Positions 18,613-27,660 of a stretch of DNA of 64,000 nt are shown piece by piece; the first letter of the stretch is position 1; the number at the start of each line of letters is the position of its first letter. Source of the DNA: Nocardiopsis sp. CC223A (GTDB lineage Bacteria; Actinomycetota; Actinomycetes; Streptosporangiales; Streptosporangiaceae); contig NZ_JASFDV010000013.1 in assembly GCF_030766825.1 (NCBI RefSeq), positions 1-64,000 of the forward strand, read 5' to 3'. The position numbers and the translations under genes are program-made. The notes below the pieces were generated by a model. It saw only the letters and a program-made list of their open reading frames with translations. It was not told the origin of the DNA and ran no database searches.

Positions 18613-19680
18613 ATGGGTTCCAGCACACCGCTGCTCGCGGTCGAAGAACTGTCCGTCGTGTTCGACGGCCGCGGCTCCGACGAGGTCCGGGCCGTGGACG
18701 GGGTCTCGTTCACCCTGGAGGAGGGCCGGGTCACCGGCCTGGTGGGGGAGTCCGGCTGCGGCAAGAGCGTCACCTCGCTGGCCCTGATGGGCCTGCTCCC
18801 CTCCCGCGGCGTGCGGGTCGGCGGCTCCGCCGTCCTGCGCACCGGCGACACCGAGGTCGACCTGCTCGGGTTGGCCCCCGGGCAGATGCGCGACCTGCGC
18901 GGCTCACAGCTGGCGATGATCTTCCAGGACCCGCTCAGCTCCCTGAACCCGGTGGTCCCCATCGGCCGCCAGGTCACCGAGATCCTCACCCGGCACCGCG
19001 GGCTGCGCGGCTCGGCCGCCGAGAAGGAGGCCGCCGACCTGCTGTACCGGGTGGGCATCCCCGACCCCGGGCGGCGCCTCAAGGAGTACCCGCACCAGCT
19101 CTCCGGCGGCATGCGCCAGCGCGCCCTCATCGCCATGGCGGTGGCCTGCCGCCCCCGGGTGATGATCGCCGACGAGCCCACCACCGCGCTGGACGTCACC
19201 ATCCAGGCCCAGATCCTCGAACTCCTCAAGGACCTGGTCACCGAGGAGGGCACCGCCCTGCTCATGATCACCCACGACCTGGGCGTGGTGGCGGGCCTGT
19301 GCGACGACATCAACGTCCTGTACGCGGGCCGCGCGGTGGAGACCGCCCCGCGCGCGCCCCTGTTCGCCGACCCCACCCACCCCTACACGGTGGGCCTGCT
19401 CGGGTCCATCCCCCGGCTCGACGCCCCGCGCGGTGAACCGCTCACCCCGATCCGCGGGTCGGTCAACGACAACATCGCCTGGGCCGACGGGTGCGCGTTC
19501 GCGCCCCGCTGCGACCGCTACCTCCTGGACTGCCTCCAGGGGCCGCCGGAGCTGGTCGTCTCGGGCGCCGACGGCACCCACGCGCACCGCTGCGTCAACC
19601 CCGTCCGGCACGCCGACGCGGCGGCCCGGGCCGTTCTGGAGAGCCCGTCCGTGGTGGGCGACGAGGAGGAGAGCGCATGA
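18613..19680 (+). CDS. Peptide ABC transporter ATPase 1 (DppD-like)
   Basis: A 355-aa cytoplasmic ATPase. Walker A is GESGCGKS near residue 45-52, the signature LSGGMRQRALIAMA near 160, and Walker B VMIADEPTTALDV near 183-195. The C-terminal oligopeptide-type extension contains Cys residues (CAFAPRCDRYLLDC) that in this family may bind an iron-sulfur cluster. Its last codons overlap the next gene by ATGA. Confidence 0.94.
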   Translation: MGSSTPLLAVEELSVVFDGRGSDEVRAVDGVSFTLEEGRVTGLVGESGCGKSVTSLALMGLLPSRGVRVGGSAVLRTGDTEVDLLGLAPGQMRDLRGSQLAMIFQDPLSSLNPVVPIGRQVTEILTRHRGLRGSAAEKEAADLLYRVGIPDPGRRLKEYPHQLSGGMRQRALIAMAVACRPRVMIADEPTTALDVTIQAQILELLKDLVTEEGTALLMITHDLGVVAGLCDDINVLYAGRAVETAPRAPLFADPTHPYTVGLLGSIPRLDAPRGEPLTPIRGSVNDNIAWADGCAFAPRCDRYLLDCLQGPPELVVSGADGTHAHRCVNPVRHADAAARAVLESPSVVGDEEESA

Positions 19681-20777
19681 GCCTGTTGCGGATCGAGGAC
19701 CTCAAGGTCCACTTCCCGATCAGACGCGGCGTCGTGTTCGACCGCACCATCGGCCACGTGTACGCGGTGGACGGCGTCAGCCTGAGCATCGAACGCGGCA
19801 GCACCTACGGCCTGGTGGGCGAGTCCGGCTGCGGCAAGACCACCCTGGGCCGGGCGGTGCTGCGCCTGGTCGACATCACCTCCGGCTCCGTCGTCCACGA
19901 GGGCCGCGACCTGGCCACACTGGGCAACGAGGAGATGCGCCGGGAGCGCCGCAACCTCCAGATGGTCTTCCAGGACCCGCTGGGCAGCCTCAACCCCCGG
20001 CAGAACATCGGCTCGATCCTCATGGAGGGGCTGGAGACCCACGGGATCGGCGGCCCCTCCGAGGAGGAGGCCGCGTCGATGTCCGGCGGGGAGCGCCGGG
20101 CCGCCACCCGCGACGACCGGCGGCGCCGGGTCGTCGGGGCCCTGGAGCGCGTCGGACTGTCCGCCAAGGCGCTGGACCGCTACCCGCACGAGTTCTCCGG
20201 CGGCCAGCGCCAGCGCATCGGCATCGCCCGCGCCCTGGTGCTGGAACCGGACCTCATCATCTGCGACGAACCCGTGTCGGCGCTGGACGTGTCCATCCAG
20301 GCGCAGGTCCTCAACCTGCTGGAGGAACTCCAGGAGGAGCTGGGCCTGACCTACCTCGTCATCGCCCACGACCTGGCGGTGGTCCGCCACGTCAGCGACA
20401 CGGTGGGCGTGATGTACCTGGGGGCCCTCGTGGAGGAGGCGCCCAGCGACGCGCTCTACGAGACGCCGCTGCACCCCTACACGCGGGCGCTGATGTCGGC
20501 GGTGCCCGTCCCCGACCCCACGGTGGAGGACACCCGCGAGCGCATCCTCCTGGCCGGCGACCTGCCCTCGCCCGCGAATCCGCCCACCGGCTGCCGGTTC
20601 CACACCCGCTGCCCCTGGCGGCAGGAGGAGCTGTGCGACACGGACCGCCCGGAACTGCGGCCGATCAACGGCGGCGAACACCGGGTGGCCTGCCACCACG
20701 CGGAGAGGATCCTGTCGGGGGAGATCCTGCCGAACGAGGAGCGCGCCGAGCGCATCGTGCACGGCTCCGCGGGATGA
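19677..20777 (+). CDS. Peptide ABC transporter ATPase 2 (DppF-like)
   Basis: A 366-aa ATPase. Walker A is GESGCGKTT, the signature FSGGQRQRIGIARAL, and Walker B LIICDEPVSALDV. The C-terminal CRFHTRCPWRQEELC matches the Cys-rich tail of DppF/OppF. An odd feature is an insert of about 25 charged residues (around EEEAASMSGGERRAATRDD) in the helical domain before the signature, longer than in typical DppF. It contains an SGGE string that mimics a second signature motif. It heterodimerises with ATPase 1 and is the last gene of the operon. Confidence 0.94.
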   Translation: MSLLRIEDLKVHFPIRRGVVFDRTIGHVYAVDGVSLSIERGSTYGLVGESGCGKTTLGRAVLRLVDITSGSVVHEGRDLATLGNEEMRRERRNLQMVFQDPLGSLNPRQNIGSILMEGLETHGIGGPSEEEAASMSGGERRAATRDDRRRRVVGALERVGLSAKALDRYPHEFSGGQRQRIGIARALVLEPDLIICDEPVSALDVSIQAQVLNLLEELQEELGLTYLVIAHDLAVVRHVSDTVGVMYLGALVEEAPSDALYETPLHPYTRALMSAVPVPDPTVEDTRERILLAGDLPSPANPPTGCRFHTRCPWRQEELCDTDRPELRPINGGEHRVACHHAERILSGEILPNEERAERIVHGSAG

Positions 20778-20784
20778 CCCCGGA

Positions 20785-20821
20785 GCCGGCGGCGGGCGTG
20801 GAGAGCGCGCCCGCCGCCGGC
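20785..20821 (+). terminator. Terminator of the peptide ABC operon
   Basis: A perfect 14-bp GCCGGCGGCGGGCG stem with a 9-nt loop starts 8 bp after the last stop. A second, 10-bp hairpin (GGGGTGCGCC arms) lies at 20923-20950. The 300-bp gap to the next gene otherwise holds only short GC-rich repeats. Confidence 0.7.
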
Positions 20822-21079
20822 CCCGGTCCGACACGGCGCCGACCGGCCGCCGCCGGTCGGCGCCGCCTTCTACTTCGGCCGCAAGCGCCGCAAGCGCCGC
20901 AAGCGCCCGCAGTAAGGCACGCGGGGTGCGCCGCGAACGTGGCGCACCCCTCGCCCGCGCCCCGCTTCACCGTCCCCCGGCCGGGTAGGTGCCGGTTGTG
21001 ACCCCTTCGCGGCCGACGGGCCCCGCCGCCCGCGAAGGACCGGCCCGGCACCGGGCCCCGGACCCGCCAGGAGAGTGCG

Positions 21080-21445
21080 ATGGCCGTGTTCCTGTACGAC
21101 GACGACTGCGGCTTCTGCAAGCGGATGGTCGCGCTGGCGCGGGACCGGCTGGGCGCGCGCACGGAGTTCGCGGCCTGGCAGGACACCGACCTGGACGCCC
21201 TCGGCCTCACCCCCGAGCAGACCTCCGAGGCCGCCTGGGTGGTCTACCCCGACGGGCGCCGCTTCGGCGGCGGCGACGCGGTCGCCGAGGTGCTGCTGCA
21301 CTCCCGGCCGCTGGTGCGGCCCGTCGGCCGCCTGATGCGGCTGCCGCTGCTGCGTTCGGCCAACCGCCTCGCCTACCGGTGGGTGGCCGCCAACCGCTAC
21401 CGGTTGCCCGGCGGCACCGCCTCCTGCGCGCTGCCCCAGCCCTAG
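21080..21445 (+). CDS. DCC-family thiol-disulfide oxidoreductase-like protein (DUF393)
   Basis: A 121-aa protein with the family-defining N-terminal motif VFLYDDDCGFCKRMV (residues 3-17), where Asp-Cys-x-x-Cys is expected to be a redox or metal site. A later WVVYPDGRRFGGGDAVAEVL segment fits the family. GAGAGTGCG precedes the ATG. Substrates of this family are not well defined. Its stop overlaps the stop of the convergent next gene (CTAG). Confidence 0.82.
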   Translation: MAVFLYDDDCGFCKRMVALARDRLGARTEFAAWQDTDLDALGLTPEQTSEAAWVVYPDGRRFGGGDAVAEVLLHSRPLVRPVGRLMRLPLLRSANRLAYRWVAANRYRLPGGTASCALPQP

Positions 21446-22338
21446 GCGGCGGCCCCGCGCAGCGCGCGGCACACGTCCAGCAGCCGCTCGCGCAGCACCG
21501 CGCCGCGCTCGGCGAACCCCTCCTGGTAGCGCATGTACTCGGCCTTGCCCTCGGCCGTCTCGATCCGCACCGGTGCGTACCCCCACGCCGCCAGGTCGTA
21601 GGGGGAGGCCCGCATGTCCAGCTCCCGGATCTCCCGGGACAGCTCGAAGCAGTCCGCCACCAGCTCCGACGGCACCGCCGGGGACAGCTTGTACGCCCAC
21701 TTGTACAGGTCCATGTTGGCGTGCAGGCAGCCCGGCTGGTCCAGCGCGGCCTGCGCCTCGCGCGTCGGCTGGAGCGTGTTGAGCGGCCGCGCCGGTCCGG
21801 TGAAGAACCGGAAGGCGTCGAAGTGCGAGCACCGGATGCGGTGCGACTCCACCACCCGGTCGGTCCCCTCGGCCCCCAGCCGCAGCGGCACCTGCCCGTG
21901 CCGCACCTCCCGGGTGCGGTACACCATCGCCCACTCGTGCAGCCCGAAGCATCCCAGGTGGGCGGGCCGGGAGGCGACCGCCGACAGCAGCCCCTCCACG
22001 AAGCCGACCACCGGCCGGGCCGCGAGGAACGCCGCCGCGTCCAGGCCGACCCCCTCGGGGACGGCCACCGCGAACCGCTCCGCCAGCCGCTCCCGGGCGC
22101 CCTCCCCGGCCAGCACCACGCCCACTCCGGGGTCCCAGCGCCGCAGCCGGGCGGGCTTGAGGTTGTAGTAAGTGAACAGGAAGTCCTCCACCGGGTGGCG
22201 CTCGCCCGCACGGCGGCGCCGCAGGTGGTCGGCGGTCAGCGCGTCCACCCGCTCCTCGTGGCGGCGGGCGCGCTCGCGCCACGCGTCCTCCGCCAGTACC
22301 TCCACGGCCCGCACGGCCCCGGTGTCCGTTCCCATCAC
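21442..22338 (-). CDS. Conserved actinobacterial protein, often labelled 3-methyladenine DNA glycosylase
   Basis: A 298-aa protein. It contains strings I recognise from a widespread actinobacterial family: HPVEDFLFTYYNLKPARLRRW near residues 48-68, CFGLHEWAMVYR near 128-139, RIRCSHFDAFRFFT near 162-175, and DMRASPYDLAAWGY near 240-253. Public annotations commonly call it 3-methyladenine DNA glycosylase, but I see no helix-hairpin-helix or AlkA/AAG catalytic motif, so the function should be treated as unproven. Conserved His, Cys and Asp residues suggest an enzyme. It is convergent with the DCC gene. Confidence 0.7.
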   Translation of the reverse strand: MMGTDTGAVRAVEVLAEDAWRERARRHEERVDALTADHLRRRRAGERHPVEDFLFTYYNLKPARLRRWDPGVGVVLAGEGARERLAERFAVAVPEGVGLDAAAFLAARPVVGFVEGLLSAVASRPAHLGCFGLHEWAMVYRTREVRHGQVPLRLGAEGTDRVVESHRIRCSHFDAFRFFTGPARPLNTLQPTREAQAALDQPGCLHANMDLYKWAYKLSPAVPSELVADCFELSREIRELDMRASPYDLAAWGYAPVRIETAEGKAEYMRYQEGFAERGAVLRERLLDVCRALRGAAA

Positions 22339-22359
22339 GGGCCCCAGGGTACGCGGCGG

Positions 22360-24123
22360 TCAGTTGGACTGCTGCACGGGCAGGTGGCGCCCCAGGTACC
22401 CGATGTACACCCGGTTGGTGGTCCCGGGCCCCAGGTCGGGGAAGAAGTACAGCCGCGGGCAGATCCCGTACTCGATGTCGAGCTTGATGTGCGCGTACAT
22501 CGGCACCCGCCCGGCGGGGTGGACGTCCTCGGGCACCCGGAAGAACCGCTTCTCGTTGAGCTTGCCCCGGTTGCGGACGTGGTCGGACTCCTGCGACGCC
22601 AGCCGCTTGACCGGGATCACCCGGTACCCGTCGGGGTTCTCCTTCAGGTACGAGTGGAACCCCAGCCCCCGGTCGGGGTTGTCGAACTGGTAGCGGGCGT
22701 AGTCGTTGAGGGCGAGCAGGGCCTCCCAGGCCCGGGTCACCCACAGCGGCTCCTTGCGGCTGTCGGACAGCTCGTAGACCGTCTGGTCCTCGATGGTGAA
22801 GTACAGGTGCGGCAGCGCGGTGTCGTCGGTGATCCGTTCCAGCAGCTCGGACACGCTGTGCGGCGGGCGCCGGGTCGGGTCGCGCGGGGCGGGGGCGGCG
22901 GCCAGCCGGAACAGCCCGGCCTCACGGGCCTGCTCGCGCAGCCACCGCACCTCGTAGCGGGCACTGCGCAGCCGTCCGCGCTCCTCGTCCAGCTCCTCGG
23001 CCAGGTCGGCGGTCTCGGCGAGCAGTTGGCGGCGCTCCTCGGACAGCTCACCGATCCGCTCGCCCTGCCGGGTCACCTCCTCCCTGAGGCGCTGCACCTG
23101 GAGTTCCATGGCCTTGAGCTCCTGGGCGGCGGCCGGGGCCGGGGTCTGCCCCTGATCGCCCGCCGGGTGCGCCCCGGCCACGCCCGGGGAGACGCCGGTC
23201 TCGGGGGCGGGGGCACGGCGCAGGTCCTCGGTCTCCTCGTCCAGGAGGGCGTCCACCGCGGGCAGGGGGTCGGGCAGGGTGATGTCCAGGGCGTTCTCCC
23301 GTACCCGCCGGGACAGCGCCGCCCCCACCCAGTTGCGGATGCGCTCCCCGTCGCGGGCGGTGTCCAGGGTGGTCGGGCTCATCCGGGGGTGCCGGGAGGG
23401 GTCGCCCTCGATCCCGGGTAAGAAGGTCCGCACCCCGCCCGAGGGGATGTCCATCCCCTCGGGGAGCAGGTGCACGATCCGCTCCTGGGCGGCGGAGTCC
23501 AGCACGTACACCGATCCCATACCGGTGCACCGGGACAGGGCGGCGGCCATGGCGGTGCGCCAGTCCGCGACGGTGACGTCGCCGGGGGCGCCGGTCGCCA
23601 GCACCGCCAGTCTTCGCTCCGGATCGCGGATCGCGGACACCAGCGCGTCCATCAGCGTGTCGTCGCGGCCGCGCACGATCACCGGCGCCGCGGGGATCCG
23701 GTGTCCGCCGTCGTGTGCGGGCAGGGCGTCCAGCAGCATCCGCGCGGCCTCGGGCGGCATGATGTCGAGCCGGGGCTGTTCGGAGGCGCCGACGGTGTCC
23801 ACGGTCATGTCCAGCCACAGGTACCGCCACGGTGCCAGCTCCGGGTCCACGACGACGGTGACGACCGTCCGCCACACCCCGTCGGGTTTGTCGGACTCGG
23901 TGGTCAGCCGCAGGAAGGACAGGCCCTCCTCGGGGTTGTCGTGCCGCACCACCAGCGCCCGGGAGCGGTTGCTCAGCTCATAGCGGCCCGAGTCGGTGAA
24001 GTCCACGCGCGCTCCGGAGTTCCCCCGTTTGCTCAGCCACCGGGACAACACGACCGACGCGGTGGCGATGGGGTCCCCGTGGTCCTCCGGGACCGCGATG
24101 AGCGTGCGGTAGACAAGCGGCAA
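22360..24123 (-). CDS. Large coiled-coil protein of unknown function
   Basis: A 587-aa protein I cannot assign. Residues 1-140 look beta-rich, and 140-300 alternate helix and strand. About 300-350 is a Pro/Glu/Ala linker, and 350-420 is a strongly predicted coiled coil (RLREEVTRQGERIGELSEER). The C-terminal domain of about 150 residues is dense in aromatic and charged residues (RFFRVPEDVHPAGRVPMYAH, ending VYIGYLGRHLPVQQSN). No signal peptide or membrane span was seen. The modular build (sensor-like N-terminus, coil, compact C-terminal domain) is reminiscent of defence or stress effectors, but nothing proves it. The upstream neighbour in the same direction is the small 141-aa gene. Confidence 0.75.
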   Translation of the reverse strand: MPLVYRTLIAVPEDHGDPIATASVVLSRWLSKRGNSGARVDFTDSGRYELSNRSRALVVRHDNPEEGLSFLRLTTESDKPDGVWRTVVTVVVDPELAPWRYLWLDMTVDTVGASEQPRLDIMPPEAARMLLDALPAHDGGHRIPAAPVIVRGRDDTLMDALVSAIRDPERRLAVLATGAPGDVTVADWRTAMAAALSRCTGMGSVYVLDSAAQERIVHLLPEGMDIPSGGVRTFLPGIEGDPSRHPRMSPTTLDTARDGERIRNWVGAALSRRVRENALDITLPDPLPAVDALLDEETEDLRRAPAPETGVSPGVAGAHPAGDQGQTPAPAAAQELKAMELQVQRLREEVTRQGERIGELSEERRQLLAETADLAEELDEERGRLRSARYEVRWLREQAREAGLFRLAAAPAPRDPTRRPPHSVSELLERITDDTALPHLYFTIEDQTVYELSDSRKEPLWVTRAWEALLALNDYARYQFDNPDRGLGFHSYLKENPDGYRVIPVKRLASQESDHVRNRGKLNEKRFFRVPEDVHPAGRVPMYAHIKLDIEYGICPRLYFFPDLGPGTTNRVYIGYLGRHLPVQQSN

Positions 24124-24251
24124 TGGGCACTCCCGGGCTTCCGTCGGCGGCGGCGGACCCGAGGACCCGACCCGGACCCGCCGGTAGAGCCCTCACCACC
24201 ACTGTGTACGAAAGAGCACTCCGACGCCAGTCGGGCGACCGAAGGTGGTCT

Positions 24252-24677
24252 TCACGGGGTCCCGTCGCCCAGGGTGTACCCGTCCTCGGTCCAGGGAATC
24301 TCGGCGTCGTCGATGTGCACGTGCCACCGGGCGCCGGGCAGGGCGCGACGCATCCGGGTGAGGGCGTCCAGGTAGTGGCGCAGCTGGGCGAGGAGCGGTT
24401 CGACCCCGCAGGCCGGCGGCGGCATCTTGCTGGACCCGGCCAGCACCTGCCCGTCGGAGAGGTGCCGGTCGTCGTAGAGGGACAGCCCCTCGAAGACCTC
24501 CGCGGGCGACCGGTACTCCAGGGGCACCTCCCCGGCTTCGTACCAGGTCGGGAACAGTTCCAGGGCCTCCTCCCGGAGGGACCGCTCGCCCTCGGCGACC
24601 AGGCGGTCGACGGTCGCGCGCTCGTCCGCGGTCAGCGGGGCGTCGCGCGTTGCGCTGTAGTAGAGGGAGACGCCCAT
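24252..24677 (-). CDS. Hypothetical protein, 141 aa
   Basis: Start at ATG 24677 with GAAAGG upstream, giving a protein that opens MGVSLYYSATRDAPLTADER. The centre has aromatic and acidic residues (EEALELFPTWYEAGEVPLEY). The tail contains an HVHIDDAEIPW segment whose two His could bind metal. No family was recognised. It precedes the 587-aa coiled-coil gene by about 130 bp on the same strand and may be co-transcribed with it. Confidence 0.65.
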   Translation of the reverse strand: MGVSLYYSATRDAPLTADERATVDRLVAEGERSLREEALELFPTWYEAGEVPLEYRSPAEVFEGLSLYDDRHLSDGQVLAGSSKMPPPACGVEPLLAQLRHYLDALTRMRRALPGARWHVHIDDAEIPWTEDGYTLGDGTP

Positions 24678-24838
24678 GGGCGGGCCTTTCGTCGGGGCAC
24701 GGGTGCGTGCGGGGCGGTGAGCCGTACGGGACGACCCTAGAAGACGGAGCCGGCGTGCTCCATTGCGGCCAATCCGCCGTGTCGTCCTGGCAAGTCTGGA
24801 CAAGGCGAGGGCGGGGTCCGGGTACTAGCGTCCCTTCC

Positions 24839-26263
24839 ATGTCCACGCACCCGTTCTGGCTGGCCGGCACCGCCGCGACCGGCGACAGCGAACTCACCGT
24901 CGTCAACCCCTACACCGGCGAGGTCGCGGGCCGGGTCTCCGTGCCCACCGCCGACCAGGTCGAGCAGGCCGTCGCCGCCGCGCACACCGCGGCCGCCGCG
25001 GCCGCCGCGCTGCCCGCGCACGCCAGGGCCACCGCCCTCGACCACATCTCGCGCCGCATCGGCGAGCGCGCCGAGGAGATCGCGCAGACGATCACCGCGG
25101 AGAGCGGCAAGCCGATCAAGTGGGCCCGGGTCGAGGCCGCCCGCGCCGTGTCCGTGTTCCGCTGGGCCGCCGAGGAGGCCCGCCGCGACAGCGGTGAGCT
25201 CCAGCGCCTGGACACCGACGCCGGCGGTACCGGCCGGATGGCCCTGGTCCGCCGGGTTCCGCACGGCCCGGTGCTCGGCATCTCGCCGTTCAACTTCCCG
25301 CTGAACCTGGTCGCCCACAAGATCGCCCCGGCGATCGCGGTCGGCGCCCCCATCATCCTCAAGCCCGCCCCGGCCACCCCGATGACCGCGCTGCTGCTGG
25401 GCGAGATCATCGCCGAGACCGACCTGCCCGCGGGCGCCGTGTCGGTGCTGCCGATGCCCAACGACCTGGCCGGCCGCCTCATCGACGACGCCCGGCTCCC
25501 GGTCATCTCGTTCACCGGTGGCGCGTTCGGCTGGGAGATCCAGAAGCGGGTCCCGCACAAGCACGTCACCCTGGAGCTGGGCGGCAACGCCGCGGCCGTG
25601 GTGCTCGACGACGCCGACCTGGACTGGGCGTCCTCGCGCGTCGCCCTGTTCGGCAACAACCAGGCGGGCCAGGTCTGCATCGGGGTGCAGCGGGTCGTCG
25701 TCACCGACGCCGTGTACGACGCGTTCGTGTCGCGCCTGGTCGAGAAGGTGGAGGCGCTGGGCACCGGCGACCCCGCCGACGAGGGCACCGACGTGGGCCC
25801 GCTGGTGGACGAGGCCGCCGCGGTCCGTGTCCAGGAGTGGGTGGAGGAGGCCGTGGCGGGCGGCGCGAAGCTGCTCACCGGCGGCACCCGCGACGGCGTG
25901 ACCGTGGCGCCGACGGTGCTGGCCGAGGCGCCCGCCGACAGCCGGGTGGTGCGCCAGGAGGTGTTCGGCCCGGTGCTGGTGCTCCAGCGGGTCGCCGACA
26001 CCGACGCCGCCTTCGCCGCGGTCAACGACAGCGACTTCGGCCTCCAGGCGGGCGTGTTCACCCGTGACCTGCCGACCGCGTTCCGGGCCCACCGGGAGCT
26101 GGAGGTGGGCGGCGTGATCATCGGCGACGTGCCGACCTTCCGCGCCGACCAGATGCCCTACGGCGGGGTCAAGGGCTCGGGTGTGGGCCGTGAGGGCGTG
26201 CGCGCGGCCATGACGGACCTGACCTACGAGCGGGTCCTGGTGCTCACCGGCATCAGCCTGTGA
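24839..26263 (+). CDS. NAD(P)-dependent aldehyde dehydrogenase
   Basis: A 474-aa ALDH-superfamily enzyme oxidising an aldehyde to its acid. Diagnostic segments are GISPFNFPLNLVAHKIAPA (cofactor domain), FTGGAFGWEIQ, VTLELGGNAAAVVLDDADL (general-base Glu in LELGGN) and NNQAGQVCIGVQR with the catalytic Cys. QEVFGPVLVLQR and PYGGVKGSGVGREG follow. The start ATG has no ribosome site; TACTAG lies 11 nt upstream, so a leaderless transcript is likely. The aldehyde (succinate semialdehyde, glyceraldehyde or other) cannot be told from sequence. Confidence 0.92.
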   Translation: MSTHPFWLAGTAATGDSELTVVNPYTGEVAGRVSVPTADQVEQAVAAAHTAAAAAAALPAHARATALDHISRRIGERAEEIAQTITAESGKPIKWARVEAARAVSVFRWAAEEARRDSGELQRLDTDAGGTGRMALVRRVPHGPVLGISPFNFPLNLVAHKIAPAIAVGAPIILKPAPATPMTALLLGEIIAETDLPAGAVSVLPMPNDLAGRLIDDARLPVISFTGGAFGWEIQKRVPHKHVTLELGGNAAAVVLDDADLDWASSRVALFGNNQAGQVCIGVQRVVVTDAVYDAFVSRLVEKVEALGTGDPADEGTDVGPLVDEAAAVRVQEWVEEAVAGGAKLLTGGTRDGVTVAPTVLAEAPADSRVVRQEVFGPVLVLQRVADTDAAFAAVNDSDFGLQAGVFTRDLPTAFRAHRELEVGGVIIGDVPTFRADQMPYGGVKGSGVGREGVRAAMTDLTYERVLVLTGISL

Positions 26264-26301
26264 GCCGTTCCCGGCGCCCCCTTCGGGGGAGGGGGTAGGG
26301 G

Positions 26302-26340
26302 AGGGGCGCGGTGTCCCGGGGGACGGGGCACCGCGCCCCT
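26302..26340. terminator. Strong bidirectional terminator between convergent genes
   Basis: A 12-bp perfect stem AGGGGCGCGGTG with its complement extends by a wobble pair and three GC pairs. It lies between the aldehyde dehydrogenase stop and the protease stop. Confidence 0.8.
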
Positions 26341-26370
26341 TGCGCGCCGCGGTTCCCGCGTGGGGCGGGC

Positions 26371-27417
26371 CTACAGCCCGGACGCGTGGTCGTACAGCCT
26401 GCGGGCCTCGGCGCCGAACCGCGGCCCGTACTGGGTCCGCCGGTCGTTGGCGTACTTGAAGCTCACCACCGAGGACACCGTCCCCACCCCCGTCTCGGGG
26501 TCGAACCCGGTCAGCCACGGCCCGCCGCTGGAGCCCTGGGTCATCTGGCAGCGCATCCCGTTGGCGGTGGTCCCGCCGGTGTCGGCGCGGGTGCGGCCCG
26601 AGCAGTAGTGCAGTTCGCGGCCGTTGTACGGGGACGAGGCCGGGTACCCGAACGAGTACACCTGCACCCCGTCGCGCACCCGTGTGTCCGTCCAGGTGTC
26701 GAACGCGATCCGCTGGGAGCCCACCCGGTCCTGCACGGCCCTGCCGCCGTCGGCGTTCACCACCGCGACCGCGAGGTCGTAGCTGTCGTCGGCCCGCCTG
26801 GACCACTCCGGCGACACCAGCAGGTCGCGGGCGGTGTAGCGGCCGTAGGGCGAGGACCCGTCGTCGAACCCGGGCACGAACGTCCAGTTGCGCGCCCAGG
26901 AGCCGGTCCCGTTCTTGGCGCAGTGCCCGGCGGTGACGACGGTGCTCCGGTTGGGGGCGCCCACCACCGACGCCGAGCAGGTGAAGTCGCGCCCGTCCAT
27001 GGTCAGGAACACCTTGCCGGTGGTGCGCACGACCCGGCCCCCGGCGGTCCACCTGTCCCCGGTGCTGTCGTCGCGCGGGGCGGCCTGGTGCTCGGCCCCG
27101 GACCGGGGGACCAGTCCCTGCGCGTCGGGCAGGGTCCGGGCGAGCAGTTCGGTGATGGGGCGGGCGGCGGCCATACGCTCGGGGGTCCAGTAGGACAGCA
27201 CGGCCCGCTGCTGCTCCTCGGTGACCGCCGCGCTCTGCCGTACCACCCCGTCGGCCTCGTCGAGGGCGGCGTGCGCCTCGTGGAGGCGTTCGGGGACGGT
27301 TCCGGCCTGTGCGGGTTCGGGCATCCGGTCGGCGTAGACGAGGCCGCCGACGGCGAGGGCCGCCGCGGCGAGGGCGGCCAGGAGTTTGTGCGCGGTGGAC
27401 GAGGTCATGGACCGCAT
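26371..27417 (-). CDS. Secreted trypsin-like serine protease
   Basis: A 348-aa exported S1-type peptidase. A signal peptide (KLLAALAAAALAVGGLVYA, residues 11-29) is followed by a propeptide-like region to about 125. The triad is visible: His165 in VVTAGHCA, Asp214 in DDSYDLAVAVV, and Ser297 in MTQGSSGGPW. The Cys pair around TCSASVVG and GHC matches a chymotrypsin-fold disulfide. ATG 27417 is used because CAGGTG lies upstream. It resembles the V8/trypsin-like extracellular proteases of actinomycetes; specificity is unknown. Confidence 0.9.
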   Translation of the reverse strand: MRSMTSSTAHKLLAALAAAALAVGGLVYADRMPEPAQAGTVPERLHEAHAALDEADGVVRQSAAVTEEQQRAVLSYWTPERMAAARPITELLARTLPDAQGLVPRSGAEHQAAPRDDSTGDRWTAGGRVVRTTGKVFLTMDGRDFTCSASVVGAPNRSTVVTAGHCAKNGTGSWARNWTFVPGFDDGSSPYGRYTARDLLVSPEWSRRADDSYDLAVAVVNADGGRAVQDRVGSQRIAFDTWTDTRVRDGVQVYSFGYPASSPYNGRELHYCSGRTRADTGGTTANGMRCQMTQGSSGGPWLTGFDPETGVGTVSSVVSFKYANDRRTQYGPRFGAEARRLYDHASGL

Positions 27418-27493
27418 TTTTGCACACCTGAAGTAATCTCATGACTACTTTGAGTTTGTGTCCATGGCTTTTCGGGAAAGCGGGGACGGCCGC

Positions 27494-27518
27494 CTCCGAT
27501 ACGGGGGTCGTATCGGAG
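27494..27518 (-). terminator. Hairpin downstream of the CocE-type hydrolase gene
   Basis: CTCCGATAC/GTATCGGAG form a perfect 9-bp stem with a 7-nt loop, about 140 bp past the hydrolase stop and upstream of the protease gene. Confidence 0.5.
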
Positions 27519-27660
27519 ACGGCCGGGGCGGTAGCGCCGCGCCGCGGGAGTGACGCGGCGCACCGCCGGTCCGGGCGAACCGGTTTCCGGTCCTGCATCC
27601 GGTGGGGTTCACGACGGTGCCGTTTCGGCGCCGCGAGCCCCACCGGGCCGGTACCCGGGT

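Noticed and set aside
20821..20930. Short frame ending FYFGRKRRKRRKRPQ after the ABC operon
   Set aside because: No start or upstream coding pattern in that frame; it is a GC-rich CGCAAGCGC repeat within the terminator region.
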